From positions 5,087,501 to 5,151,500 of the forward strand of contig NZ_CP041253.1 in the NCBI RefSeq assembly GCF_006575665.1: a stretch of 64,000 bases of DNA, given 5' to 3'. How positions within the stretch are numbered: position 1 is the stretch's first letter; each line of letters starts with the position of its first letter. The notes below the pieces were generated by a model, which saw only the letters and a list, made by a program, of their open reading frames with translations, was not told the DNA's origin and made no database searches. This DNA is from Echinicola soli (GTDB taxonomy: Bacteria > Bacteroidota > Bacteroidia > Cytophagales > Cyclobacteriaceae). Shown in pieces: positions 19,605 to 28,810 of the stretch. Made by a program: the position numbers and the translations under genes.

Positions 19605-20573
19605 TTAGAACCATCTTTGATTTCTCATCCTGGCTTTGCGGGGAGACAGGTAATACCCCAGGGATATCTCATGCGAATTGTGCCGCATACCCGACAATAC
19701 GTTCAGGTTTTGGTCATAGGCGTATCCTATCCTCAGATCCGGGGTCGCAAAGAGCTCAAGGATCAAGGCCACCGCATTCCTGTTGGACAGCCGATCGTCA
19801 AGGTTGTCCTTCCACCACTTTACATTGGACCGAAAGGAACCGCCCAGCCATAGCCGCTCATGGAAAAGGAACATCGCGTTCAGGTCAAAATTGGTCGGTG
19901 CACCCTTCACTTCCTTTACCAGGATCGAGGGCTTGAATTTTACCGCATTGCTCAATGGCAAAAGCGTCCCGGCGGTCAGGTAATAGTGGAAGTCATGGTA
20001 GGCCAGCGCGATGTCCTCACGCTTGACCTGCTTTTTGCCGATCATGTTATAGGCACTCAGCCCGATGTAAAAATCGCTGGTATTGAAAAAAATGCCCGCA
20101 TTCATATTGGGCGTGTACAGGTTGGTCATCCCGTCCGACAGTACATCGTCAGGGTAGTCGTTGGGATCAAGCATCGAATGGTCCAGCGCATATTCGGAAA
20201 CTCCCGCACTGACACCGATGCCCAAAAACGACTCATGGCCCGTTTGGATACGGTAGGCATAGGTCAACAGCCCCCCCGTGGTGCGCGCCGCACCAAGCTC
20301 ATCGTTGAGAAAAAGCACCCCGAAGCCCATCGTCCCCTCATTGGCACTGAAATCAGCTGATAGTGACAGCGTCTTCGGAGCTCCAGGGAAATTGGTCCAC
20401 TGCGAACGGTAGGTCGCCTGAACATAGCCTTCCTGCTTGTAGCCCGCATAGCCCGGATTGATATGCAGCCCGTTGAAAATATACTGGCTGAATTGGGGCA
20501 ACTGTTGAGATTGACTCTCCCCATAGCATACCAACAGGCAAATCCCCATTAACACCTTGAAAAAGAACTTCAT
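19605..20573 (-). CDS. PorP/SprF family type IX secretion accessory outer-membrane protein
   Basis: 322 residues. Signal peptide of about 22 residues, then the hallmark PQFSQYIFNGLHINPGYAGY block and an amphipathic beta-strand barrel pattern to the end (GSFRSNVKWW; LRIGYAYDQNLNVLSGMRHN; SHEISLGYYLSPR). PorP/SprF proteins lie in the outer membrane and are needed for export or surface anchoring of a partner with a type B sorting domain, as SprF is for SprB. First gene of the five-gene leftward operon; the partner is probably the protein at 15668-17248, perhaps with the giant repeat protein. A longer leader is not needed: the ATG gives a good signal peptide. Confidence 0.95.
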   Translation of the reverse strand: MKFFFKVLMGICLLVCYGESQSQQLPQFSQYIFNGLHINPGYAGYKQEGYVQATYRSQWTNFPGAPKTLSLSADFSANEGTMGFGVLFLNDELGAARTTGGLLTYAYRIQTGHESFLGIGVSAGVSEYALDHSMLDPNDYPDDVLSDGMTNLYTPNMNAGIFFNTSDFYIGLSAYNMIGKKQVKREDIALAYHDFHYYLTAGTLLPLSNAVKFKPSILVKEVKGAPTNFDLNAMFLFHERLWLGGSFRSNVKWWKDNLDDRLSNRNAVALILELFATPDLRIGYAYDQNLNVLSGMRHNSHEISLGYYLSPRKARMRNQRWF

Positions 20574-21124
20574 TCTGCACGTATATTAAATTATAAAAAA
20601 CTTGTTTTTCACTCTTAGCAAGTATTAAATACGCGCAAATAAACCTTATAAAAAGTTAAGAGAACTAAAATAAGTATACACAATACTACTCAAACATACT
20701 CAAACCGGCACAAAAACATGTAATAATACATTTATGTACAGATATATTACAATAGAAAAATCACTACTGAAAAAATTATTTTCGTTGGGTTGTGCTATAA
20801 ATAACTTTTCCACCGGAACACTTAAGCAATTCTGGATGTAGGACATAACGTTAACGTGCTAATTAACAACAGGTAAAATGAGCCACTTAAAAAACCATCA
20901 TGGTGCTGCTGGACAAGGACATCCCATTAATGCTTATCATAACAAATCATCTGCCTTTTATAAAAAAACACACCATACCATAAGGAGTATTCCGGCCTGG
21001 TCAAGAACCGTATCAGGTATGTGAAAATCACGAAGATCTAAAATGGAAAAATAAGCATCGTTCATTTCATCAACGAACCGGTAACAGCTATTTCGAACCA
21101 CTCGTCCAGCCTAACCGGGAAAAG
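20574..21124. other. A+T-rich intergenic region upstream of the surface operon
   Basis: Holds the promoter and leader of the PorP operon. A TTTATTTG sequence in gene direction (near 20640) resembles the TAnnTTTG -7 box but has T at position 2, so it is only a weak candidate. No gene recognised. Confidence 0.45.
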
Positions 21125-21538
21125 TTATTCCAGTATAATAAAACTATCTTCCTTTATAGGATATTCCAGTACGGGCATACCGCCCTTTCCATAGGATGTT
21201 TTATCATAAACTCGGATAATTCCTTTCTTAGGGAATATTTTCCTAATAGAATCGATTACCTCATTAGCGTTTGGCATATCCCCAATAAAAAATAATTTGG
21301 CCGATATATCCTTTCCAACTATATCGTTCAGGAATTCATTATAGCCTGTCGCAACCCTCAAATCGCTATGTTGTCCAGTAGATAAATGAACTGTTAATTT
21401 GTCAAGCAATTGTGGGGACATTCCAATAATGTAATAGTCAATTCTAATTTTGCAGTCATTGACAATGGCCGGTTTGGGTTTAATCGTATGGATCATTGGA
21501 ATAAAACTTCTTTTCACATTAACAAAACAATCATTCAC
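21125..21538 (-). CDS. Hypothetical protein, receiver-like fold possible
   Basis: 137 residues from a GTG start (or 123 from the ATG at 21496). Unrecognised. The second half reads like an alpha/beta response-regulator pattern (KLFFIGDMPNANEVIDSIRK, GIIRVYDKTSYGK) but no acidic pocket or phospho-acceptor Asp is clear, so it would be a degenerate receiver at best. It follows the LuxR-type HTH gene at 21611 by about 70 bp on the same strand, and may be co-transcribed. Confidence 0.6.
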   Translation of the reverse strand: MNDCFVNVKRSFIPMIHTIKPKPAIVNDCKIRIDYYIIGMSPQLLDKLTVHLSTGQHSDLRVATGYNEFLNDIVGKDISAKLFFIGDMPNANEVIDSIRKIFPKKGIIRVYDKTSYGKGGMPVLEYPIKEDSFIILE

Positions 21539-21610
21539 TAATTTACCCTTCCCCCGACATATTAACTTGTTGGGTATTGATAAATATTTATGGTAGACCT
21601 CTAAGAAAAT

Positions 21611-21946
21611 TCAATGGTCAATACAGTCGGCAAGTTTTTTGTCTTTATCCAAACCAGATTCAAGCTCCATTAAGTAAAGCGTCAAATTGGCATTGGAAGG
21701 TATTCCCAGCCTTTTCCTGATCCTATACTTTCTGGCCTCGATTGATCTCAGACTACAATTCGTCATATGGGCGATCTCCTTTGTATGATAATCAAGCTTT
21801 AGAAGTGCACATACTTTAAAATCCTTGGGGTTGATGTCGGGAATATGGCTTTTTAATAGGGATACAAATGTAGGATGACTGTCACAAAACGCTGTAATAA
21901 ACCTGGTACTGTCCCCCCCAATAACTGATTTACTATTCCAATTCAT
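21611..21946 (-). CDS. Small LuxR-type HTH protein
   Basis: 111 residues from the ATG at 21946; a TTG start would add ten. The C-terminal 65 residues form a GerE/LuxR-like HTH: INPKDFKVCALLKLDYHTKE then IAHMTNCSLRSIEARKYRIR and KRLGI. The same motif ends the TPR protein at 22563-24017 (KEIASFTFVQHKTVQMRKYRLRKKLHL), so this looks like that output domain without its sensor half. DNA binding is expected; target unknown. It could be a truncated relic of a TPR-LuxR gene, but the frame is clean. Confidence 0.78.
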   Translation of the reverse strand: MNWNSKSVIGGDSTRFITAFCDSHPTFVSLLKSHIPDINPKDFKVCALLKLDYHTKEIAHMTNCSLRSIEARKYRIRKRLGIPSNANLTLYLMELESGLDKDKKLADCIDH

Positions 21947-21976
21947 TCTGTTGTTAAAAAGAGTAGTATTATTCAA

Positions 21977-22562
21977 TTTTATTTAAGCCGGTTTTACATG
22001 TATTCTCGATTCGGTGAGACCATTGGCCAGTTTATTGCCAAACTCACATATAAATATTTGAAGAATATATTGATCGATCACACCTGAAAGGTCCGTAACT
22101 GTTCAAGTGAAGAATTATTATCCAAAGGAGGGAATAAAAGAAATGAAGGCAAAAAATCTGGATACTACAAATATACTACATGGGCAATAAAACAATGAAA
22201 AATAACTATAAAGCAATAAAATACGGGAATAAAACTAAATCATTCCTCCCTCATTAATCCATCCATCATAAACCTGTCTGTTTGAAATTGCCATATACTA
22301 CTGTTAGCGGAAATGGGGACATGTCCCCTCCTCTTTTCAACAGTGGTTCTTCTGGATACATTGAGACATTTCAGGAAATAATGGACATGATGATTTAAAA
22401 ACGCTACTATCCTCCTACCCCTTAGGCCCATTGCATTGGCATCCTAAATGCAATATGGAACCCCTTGCGTATTTGTCGTAACCATTGTGTCGTACCGCTC
22501 CAAAATCAAAAGCCTCTTCCAGATTATGATGGATGTTTTGCATTTAATTTAAAAGGCAACGT
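21977..22562. other. Intergenic stretch, no supported gene
   Basis: A 63-codon frame at 22240-22431 (minus) has basic, unstructured composition and no domain. Nothing else recognised. Confidence 0.4.
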
Positions 22563-24017
22563 CTACAGGGTTTTAGCCCACAGATATAGATCTGATTTTG
22601 AATCCAGGTGCAACTTTTTTCTCAGTCTATACTTTCTCATTTGGACCGTCTTATGCTGAACAAATGTAAATGAAGCAATCTCTTTGGTGGAAAAATTAAG
22701 ATAAAGCATGGCACTAAGCTCCAATTCCTTTCTGGTCAAGTCAGGATGTAAACCCATTATCCGATTCATCCAATCCGGGTAAACTTCCTCAAATTTGGCA
22801 AGAAAACCCGCTTCGTTGTTTTTTGCCAATTGCACTACTTCTTCCAGGCCATTTTCCCCACTGATTAACAGGTTGTTTTTTTCGTCGGTCAAATCAATTA
22901 CTTTTTCGGTCAACACCAAGTTCACCTTTCTCTTTTTAAGATAAAAGACAAGCATGCCGCACAATGCCAGTCCGCTTATCGTGATAAACAGAACGAACTT
23001 ATTTTCCCAGTTTGATTTTATTTCCTCATTTAGTCGAACAACCGTAGCAACCGATAGTTTAAGTCCATCTCTTTTAAACGTTTGCATGCTATCCTTGGCC
23101 ACAACCAGTTTATTCAATAATTCCAGCTCTCCGGCTTTATTTCCCTCTTCTCTGTACAGTTCAATCATGGCCTGATATCCACTTATCAGGCAGGGTAACC
23201 GTTGAATTTCCTCGGCAATTTGAATGGCATTTCCAAGATAACTATTCGCTTTGTTCCACTCGTCCTTTCTTAAATAATACCTTCCAGCATGCAGATTAAT
23301 CCAAAAATCTTCATTTTTCGAATTGTTTTGATTGTGCTCATGTACCATCATCTTTTTAAAATAATGATCTGCAGAATCCTGATTTGCCCGATGATTCAGG
23401 AAATAGTTGAGCATATAGGATAGCCCAATTGGCCCCTGTCCGTATTCCAATCCTTTGCGCAAGGATTCCATGGCCCGCTCATATTCGTTTATTTGGAAGT
23501 AGAAACGGGCCCTTGTATTGATGAGGTATTGCATCCTTCCCTGTGGTACTTTTCCCTTTCCTTCAAGGACCAAAAAATCCATTGCCTTTTTATTGTGTTC
23601 CAATGCTAATTCATGTAAGCCAAGTTGGCTGAAGCATTGTGCAAACTCTTGGTGTAGCCTTCCTTTCAATAAAAAATCATCCCTGTTGTGCAAAAGAGTG
23701 CGTGCACTCCCCAAAAATTCAAGACTCTTTTCAAATTTGCCTATTACCCATAAAACATTCCCTAAGTCAATTCTCGCTGCAATTTCATTTCCCGTACCAT
23801 CCCCTTCCTCAATATAATTCAACAGGTGATTTATGGCTTCCTCATACTTACCGTCCTTCTTCAGGTCTTTAAAATCACCTCTCACCTTTACATAATCATC
23901 ATGCTTGGTCACTCCTGACACCTCAAAGAATAACCCAAAACAAACTCCGAAGACCAACTTTAACCTAAGCAATGCTAACACAACAATCCAGTTTATTTTC
24001 CAAAAATAGTTTTCCAA
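22563..24017 (-). CDS. TPR-containing membrane regulator with LuxR-type HTH
   Basis: 484 residues. An N-terminal hydrophobic segment (about 8-32), TPR helices (about 45-310), a membrane helix (about 344-362), a short linker helix and a C-terminal LuxR/GerE-like HTH (about 415-484). This one-piece layout, with extracytoplasmic TPRs, one membrane span and cytoplasmic HTH, is frequent in Bacteroidota and lets a membrane sensor act directly on DNA. The only usable start is a TTG at 24017: an in-frame stop precedes it closely and no internal ATG would keep the leader. Signal and target are unknown. Confidence 0.85.
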   Translation of the reverse strand: MENYFWKINWIVVLALLRLKLVFGVCFGLFFEVSGVTKHDDYVKVRGDFKDLKKDGKYEEAINHLLNYIEEGDGTGNEIAARIDLGNVLWVIGKFEKSLEFLGSARTLLHNRDDFLLKGRLHQEFAQCFSQLGLHELALEHNKKAMDFLVLEGKGKVPQGRMQYLINTRARFYFQINEYERAMESLRKGLEYGQGPIGLSYMLNYFLNHRANQDSADHYFKKMMVHEHNQNNSKNEDFWINLHAGRYYLRKDEWNKANSYLGNAIQIAEEIQRLPCLISGYQAMIELYREEGNKAGELELLNKLVVAKDSMQTFKRDGLKLSVATVVRLNEEIKSNWENKFVLFITISGLALCGMLVFYLKKRKVNLVLTEKVIDLTDEKNNLLISGENGLEEVVQLAKNNEAGFLAKFEEVYPDWMNRIMGLHPDLTRKELELSAMLYLNFSTKEIASFTFVQHKTVQMRKYRLRKKLHLDSKSDLYLWAKTL

Positions 24018-24739
24018 AAATCATCATTAATAATGAACTGTTAAGAGAAACGCTAAACTGTAGAATCAAAACGTTAACTTTTTAGTTCAATAGATCCATC
24101 GGATAGATCTATTTCACGTCCAAAGGTAAATCTAGAAAAAGTGAATTTTCAAAGAAATTATAATTTATTTCCAACATGAAATCCCGTACAGCTTCAATAT
24201 TGATTAAATACGAAATATTTTTGAAAGCTTTTTATAATCGGATCTTGGCCAAAATCATCCTGCAGTGGGGAGGAAAAGTGGGGTTTTCGATCTTTTATAG
24301 ACATTTTATATAGACTGGCCCGAAGGTATTTTCCAAAACACGACTACTCGTCTAAACTATAAATATTTGCACACTTATCTTCCAGGCGGTCACGGGAAAT
24401 CCAAAAAAAGGTATCCACCCCGTCCTTTTTCGTGGTTCAATGCCCCCTTTTTCTTTTAATTCACAATGTTGCATAAAAAGCCCGGTCCATCCAGAGAAAC
24501 GGTAAAAATCCTTGGAATAAAAATGGCCACAAGGTAGGTTAAAGGACCTCTAAGGAATACTTTAGCCATCTATACAAAAGGAGACTAATTTGAATAGTAA
24601 ACATTTAGCGCCTCGCTTTACTAAAGGAAATGTACGGACGAACAAGCAGAAAAAGAGAGTGTTCTCAAGGGCAGCAAGAGGAGCCCCATTGGAAATGCCC
24701 CTCCATTAATCATCAACCTTTGAAAGGTCTCTGTTAATA
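24018..24739. other. Long intergenic region without a supported gene
   Basis: 722 bp between two leftward genes, without a significant open frame on either strand and without transposase-like fragments that I can read. It carries the promoter of the TPR-LuxR gene at its left side. Confidence 0.45.
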
Positions 24740-27700
24740 TTAGTTTTTGTGCTTTGCCTTGTCCCTGTTATGTATATCGGCCCCACTCTCTCCGATGATT
24801 AAGTTCTCGATGGTCAGCACCTCGCTATTAATGTCGTGGATGACCTCATCAAGGTTCTCGGCAGCGGCAAAAAGATGGTCAAGGATCTCTCTTTCACTTT
24901 CCATATATGAACTTTTGAATTCCTTAAGGATATTAACCATGATCATGATATTGGTCAAGGGCGAGCGGACAAGGTGGGACTGCTTCCAGGCAATTTCACG
25001 GAGTTTACTGTTTTGCACCTGGATTATTTCCAGGTGTTTTCTTGCCGCGGTGATATCCTCAATGGCCCCGACCGATCGATGGGGCATGCCTTCCTCATCC
25101 CTGATGATGTAACACCTGTCCCGCACCAAAACCAGGTTTCCCGTCCTTGTCCTGACTTTATACTCCTTTTGCCAATAATTTTTGGTCTTGTCCCCACAAA
25201 CCAGCATATAGGATTTCCAGGCCTCCATTCTATCACTTTCCTCAATTCTTGCCATCCAGGAATTATTGATACCAAAAGGCTCAGTGCTTTTATATGCTAC
25301 CTTTTCCTGCAGGGCAACACTCCTGTAAATATTTCCTGATTCATGGTCAATGTCCCAGATCATTTCATGGGTCGCCATCATGGCCAGTTCAAAACGTTCA
25401 TTGCTGAGCTTGATCCGGTTCTCTGCTTCCTTCTGCTCGGTGATGTCCTGGATTACCCCTTCAATTTGGGTGGGACTTCCTTTTTCATCGACCAGCAGGT
25501 TCACCGTTTGGGTCACCCATCTTACCCGGTCATCTGCCGTGATGATCCGGTGGGTAAACTTCATTGCCTTTCCCAGGAGAAGCTCCTCCATCGGAGCATC
25601 TTCCATCAAATGCCTGTCTTGGGGATGGAAGGTATTGAGGACATTTTCATAGGTAGGGATAAACTTCTTTGGGGAAACACCATAAATCTTGTAGGTTTCC
25701 ATACTCCATTCGGAAACCCCTTCTTCCCACTTCCTGCTCCAATACCCCAGCTTTGCAATCCGTTGCGCACTGTTCAGCCGGTGATAGGCCTGCTTGAGAG
25801 CCAGTTCGGATTTTTTCCTTTCTGTAATATCCATGCCCATGCAATAGTAAAGCTTTTCTTCATTACTGGTGTTTTTCTTCCAGCTTACCCACTTCACTTG
25901 GTTCCCTTCACCGTACATTCTCACCTCCAGTAAACCTGAACTATCCTTTGGATCAAGGAAAGCGGAAAGCCTATCAGAATCCTCTCCAATGGCAAATGCA
26001 GCAAGATGTTTTCCCGATATATTTCTTTGTTCTTTGCCCAGCACTTTTGCAAATGCTTCATTGCTGCGGATGATTTTACCTTCAAAATTAATGATGGCCA
26101 ACAGATTACTGGAAATACCAAGAAAATATTCCAGCTCTGATTCGATCAATTTGTTTTTGACTGCCGCTCCAATCTGCTGACCGATTTCTTCCAGGAATGT
26201 TCTTTGATCCCTGAATACATCCATACTTTCCGCGGATAACACCAAAAAAACGCCGATGATCTCACGGTCATGGACGATAGGAACCCCAATACCGAGTGAA
26301 AGTCCTGCGGCCTTGGCCACTTGTGAGCGTAAAAACAAGGGATTCCCCTCCAGTTTTTCCCAGGTAATGACCGTGGCAGATTCCCATACTTTACCTGGAA
26401 GGCCTTGGCCTTTGGTAACCTGGTTCAAGGGATGTTCCCATGAACGGAAGTGATGTGTCCTTGATTTTTTATGGGCACTGGTGTTTAGATGCATATGGTT
26501 GCCATCCTTGGATTTCAACCAAACTTCCCCCATTTCCATGCCTGTGAAATCAAGCAGCTCGCCCATCCCCCTTTTAAGGGATGTATTCAGCTTACCTGGC
26601 TGCCCTATCGCAAATGACATCCTGAATTTAAGGTTCTTCATCCTATCGTTGTGAATGGCCTTGGTGATATCCCTTAGCGTACCGACAATCCTCAGCGCCT
26701 TTCCCGTGTCATCCCTAATGGCACTGCAGTAATCCACTACCATGGCATAGCTCCCGTTTGCACGTTGAAACCGGTAATTTAAGGAAAGGCTCTTTTTTTG
26801 GGGAGATTTGATAAATTCGTCCAGCATCCAAAGCACTTTCCTGCTGTCCTCAGGATGGATATGATCCTTCCAAAATGTAAAGGGGTATCCACTTTCCCCC
26901 ATATCTGGGTAACCAAAAACGTTTTCCAGCGCCCTTCCCATTTTGGACACCTCACCTGACTCCATGTCCATATCATAGATATGGTCCTTGGAGGCAAGGG
27001 TGGCCAACCGGTACCGTTCATTAATCATGAGGGCATTCTCCTGCTCGAGCTTGAGTTCGGTGATGTCCATGATATTGGCTACGATACCGTCCACTCCTGT
27101 TACGCCCAACATGTTGGTGAGCTTCATTTCAAACCACCTTATTTCTCCCTTATTGTCCAAGGCACGAAAGGCCGGAATCCTGGCCTTCCCCGTTTTCATC
27201 GCTTTTTGCATTTTTCCTGAGAGCAGGTGCCTGTCTGCAGGCTGGACAAATTCCAAAATGTCCCTCCCCTGAAAGTCCTCTGGATTTTCCCCGAAAATAT
27301 TCACCGAAGAAGGGCTTATATAAGTCAGTCTACCTGTTTTGTCCAGAACGGCAATAAGCTCACCACCACCTTGTACCAGTGCCCTGAATTTTGCTTCACT
27401 CATTTGCATCTGGTCATAGGAATGCCATTTTTCAGCAAAATGGGAAATATTGGCACTGATACTGGAAAGAAACGGCCCATAGCTTTCTTTTTCCTCATCC
27501 ATGGGCCGGGATTTATGCAAAAGTAAAAAAGCTGTGCATCTCCTGTTTACCATAATGGGCATGAACAGGAACGTTCCCTTCAGCCTTTTAACGGGCAATA
27601 AGTCCTGTAGGGATTGCCAATATGTATCCTGGTGGTCCATCACCCTTGGGCGGGTGCCGAGATGGACGTTTCCTGAAATGGTGACAGATGGCATTGAAAA

Positions 27701-28297
27701 CAACCTGTTATCTCCTAGGTAATCCTTTCTGATCCATTTGCTGACCTTGTCTTTCCGGTTTTCCAATCCCACAAAATAGTAGGCTCTGTCCATGACCAGG
27801 GGTTTGAGCAACAACCTGATAAGGCTCAGTATTGCCGCTTCCAGGGTATTGGATTCCATCAGTAGTTGGTTGCCCCTATCGATGAGTTCTACTTTGGCTT
27901 TTTGGACGGAAAGCTCCTCCAACAGCCCCATTCGTTCAGTCTGGTCCACGGCTATGACCAGTTCGGCATTATGTTGCCTGTATTTGATCAGGCTGCCCTT
28001 GATCTGCACCTTCATCAGGGTGCCATTTTTCCTGCGGTGCAGGAAAAGACCATGGTCTTTATCAACATCACCACTTTTCAGCGCCTCAATCGCCTTTTTC
28101 AATTTGGGGACTTCATCTTCTGGACGGATATCGGCAATGGTCATTTTCAAAAATTCTTCGTTTGTATAGCCATACTGCCTTTCGGCTTCCTTGTTTACGG
28201 CAAGAAACCGTAATGTTTCCAGGTCATAGATCCACATGGGAAATGGCGAAAGGCCAAAAATGTTTTCCTGTAGAAGGGAATCGTCGTGACGGTTCAT
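24740..28297 (-). CDS. Multi-PAS/GAF sensor protein with DHp-like end but no HATPase domain
   Basis: 1185 residues, soluble. Order: PAS (8-130), GAF (about 140-300), two PAS (about 300-425, 430-560), GAF (about 570-720), three PAS/PAC (about 725-840, 845-960, 965-1090), then a histidine-kinase dimerisation-like helix pair (about 1095-1160) with REIAWKQSHLVRSPLTNIMI. The SHLVRSPL block matches the H box of HisKA, so the His could accept phosphate, but the protein stops about 70 residues later with no N, G1 or G2 box. I recall similar short-ended PAS proteins in other Bacteroidota, so this is probably a real form and not a truncation. The receiver gene at 28337 is 40 bp upstream, making it a likely partner. 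Confidence 0.88.
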   Translation of the reverse strand: MNRHDDSLLQENIFGLSPFPMWIYDLETLRFLAVNKEAERQYGYTNEEFLKMTIADIRPEDEVPKLKKAIEALKSGDVDKDHGLFLHRRKNGTLMKVQIKGSLIKYRQHNAELVIAVDQTERMGLLEELSVQKAKVELIDRGNQLLMESNTLEAAILSLIRLLLKPLVMDRAYYFVGLENRKDKVSKWIRKDYLGDNRLFSMPSVTISGNVHLGTRPRVMDHQDTYWQSLQDLLPVKRLKGTFLFMPIMVNRRCTAFLLLHKSRPMDEEKESYGPFLSSISANISHFAEKWHSYDQMQMSEAKFRALVQGGGELIAVLDKTGRLTYISPSSVNIFGENPEDFQGRDILEFVQPADRHLLSGKMQKAMKTGKARIPAFRALDNKGEIRWFEMKLTNMLGVTGVDGIVANIMDITELKLEQENALMINERYRLATLASKDHIYDMDMESGEVSKMGRALENVFGYPDMGESGYPFTFWKDHIHPEDSRKVLWMLDEFIKSPQKKSLSLNYRFQRANGSYAMVVDYCSAIRDDTGKALRIVGTLRDITKAIHNDRMKNLKFRMSFAIGQPGKLNTSLKRGMGELLDFTGMEMGEVWLKSKDGNHMHLNTSAHKKSRTHHFRSWEHPLNQVTKGQGLPGKVWESATVITWEKLEGNPLFLRSQVAKAAGLSLGIGVPIVHDREIIGVFLVLSAESMDVFRDQRTFLEEIGQQIGAAVKNKLIESELEYFLGISSNLLAIINFEGKIIRSNEAFAKVLGKEQRNISGKHLAAFAIGEDSDRLSAFLDPKDSSGLLEVRMYGEGNQVKWVSWKKNTSNEEKLYYCMGMDITERKKSELALKQAYHRLNSAQRIAKLGYWSRKWEEGVSEWSMETYKIYGVSPKKFIPTYENVLNTFHPQDRHLMEDAPMEELLLGKAMKFTHRIITADDRVRWVTQTVNLLVDEKGSPTQIEGVIQDITEQKEAENRIKLSNERFELAMMATHEMIWDIDHESGNIYRSVALQEKVAYKSTEPFGINNSWMARIEESDRMEAWKSYMLVCGDKTKNYWQKEYKVRTRTGNLVLVRDRCYIIRDEEGMPHRSVGAIEDITAARKHLEIIQVQNSKLREIAWKQSHLVRSPLTNIMIMVNILKEFKSSYMESEREILDHLFAAAENLDEVIHDINSEVLTIENLIIGESGADIHNRDKAKHKN

Positions 28298-28336
28298 AGC
28301 AAAGTTACTTGTGGGTAAAGGGTATACTTGTGGGGG

Positions 28337-28711
28337 TCATCCATTGGTTCTCACAATCCCGGTGCCAACCAACCGTTTGAGTATCTTTTCCAAATGCCGG
28401 ACCGAGGTTGATTTTTCACAGAAATGAATGTGATCATAGGCGTCGAACAGGTGACGGTACAATCCCAGATCGTCGGGATAGCCCCGGATCAGAATAGGAA
28501 TCCTGAAGGGAAGAATCTTTTTGATGATGGCAATATTTTCGCGGCCATGGAAACCGTTTGGTACATCAAGAATGATCAAAGAAGGCTGCTCCCCATGCAA
28601 TGCCACATCCATCCCCTCGATCAGGGTAGTCCCATATCCAAAAAGTGCAAGGATCTCGCATAAATTGTCCACTATCAGCGCATCGTTGCCCATCACAACT
28701 ATATCTTTCAT
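28337..28711 (-). CDS. Single-domain CheY-like response regulator
   Basis: 124 residues, receiver domain only. Phospho-acceptor Asp at about residue 49 in PSLIILDVP, conserved Lys at about 99 in FCEKST. The N-terminal acidic pocket is weak: MGND supplies one Asp where DD is usual. Immediately upstream of, and same strand as, the multi-PAS/GAF protein (40-bp gap), so the pair probably forms an operon in which the PAS protein's DHp helix and this receiver exchange phosphate. No output domain, so signalling would go on by protein contact. Confidence 0.85.
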   Translation of the reverse strand: MKDIVVMGNDALIVDNLCEILALFGYGTTLIEGMDVALHGEQPSLIILDVPNGFHGRENIAIIKKILPFRIPILIRGYPDDLGLYRHLFDAYDHIHFCEKSTSVRHLEKILKRLVGTGIVRTNG

Positions 28712-28810
28712 TTTCCAGTCATTTAGGACGTTGTACCATAAATTTCACTATTATTTTCCCCTTGGCCATCCATGCCCAAGCCAGAACATTAAATAGCAGC
28801 TTTTTATTAT

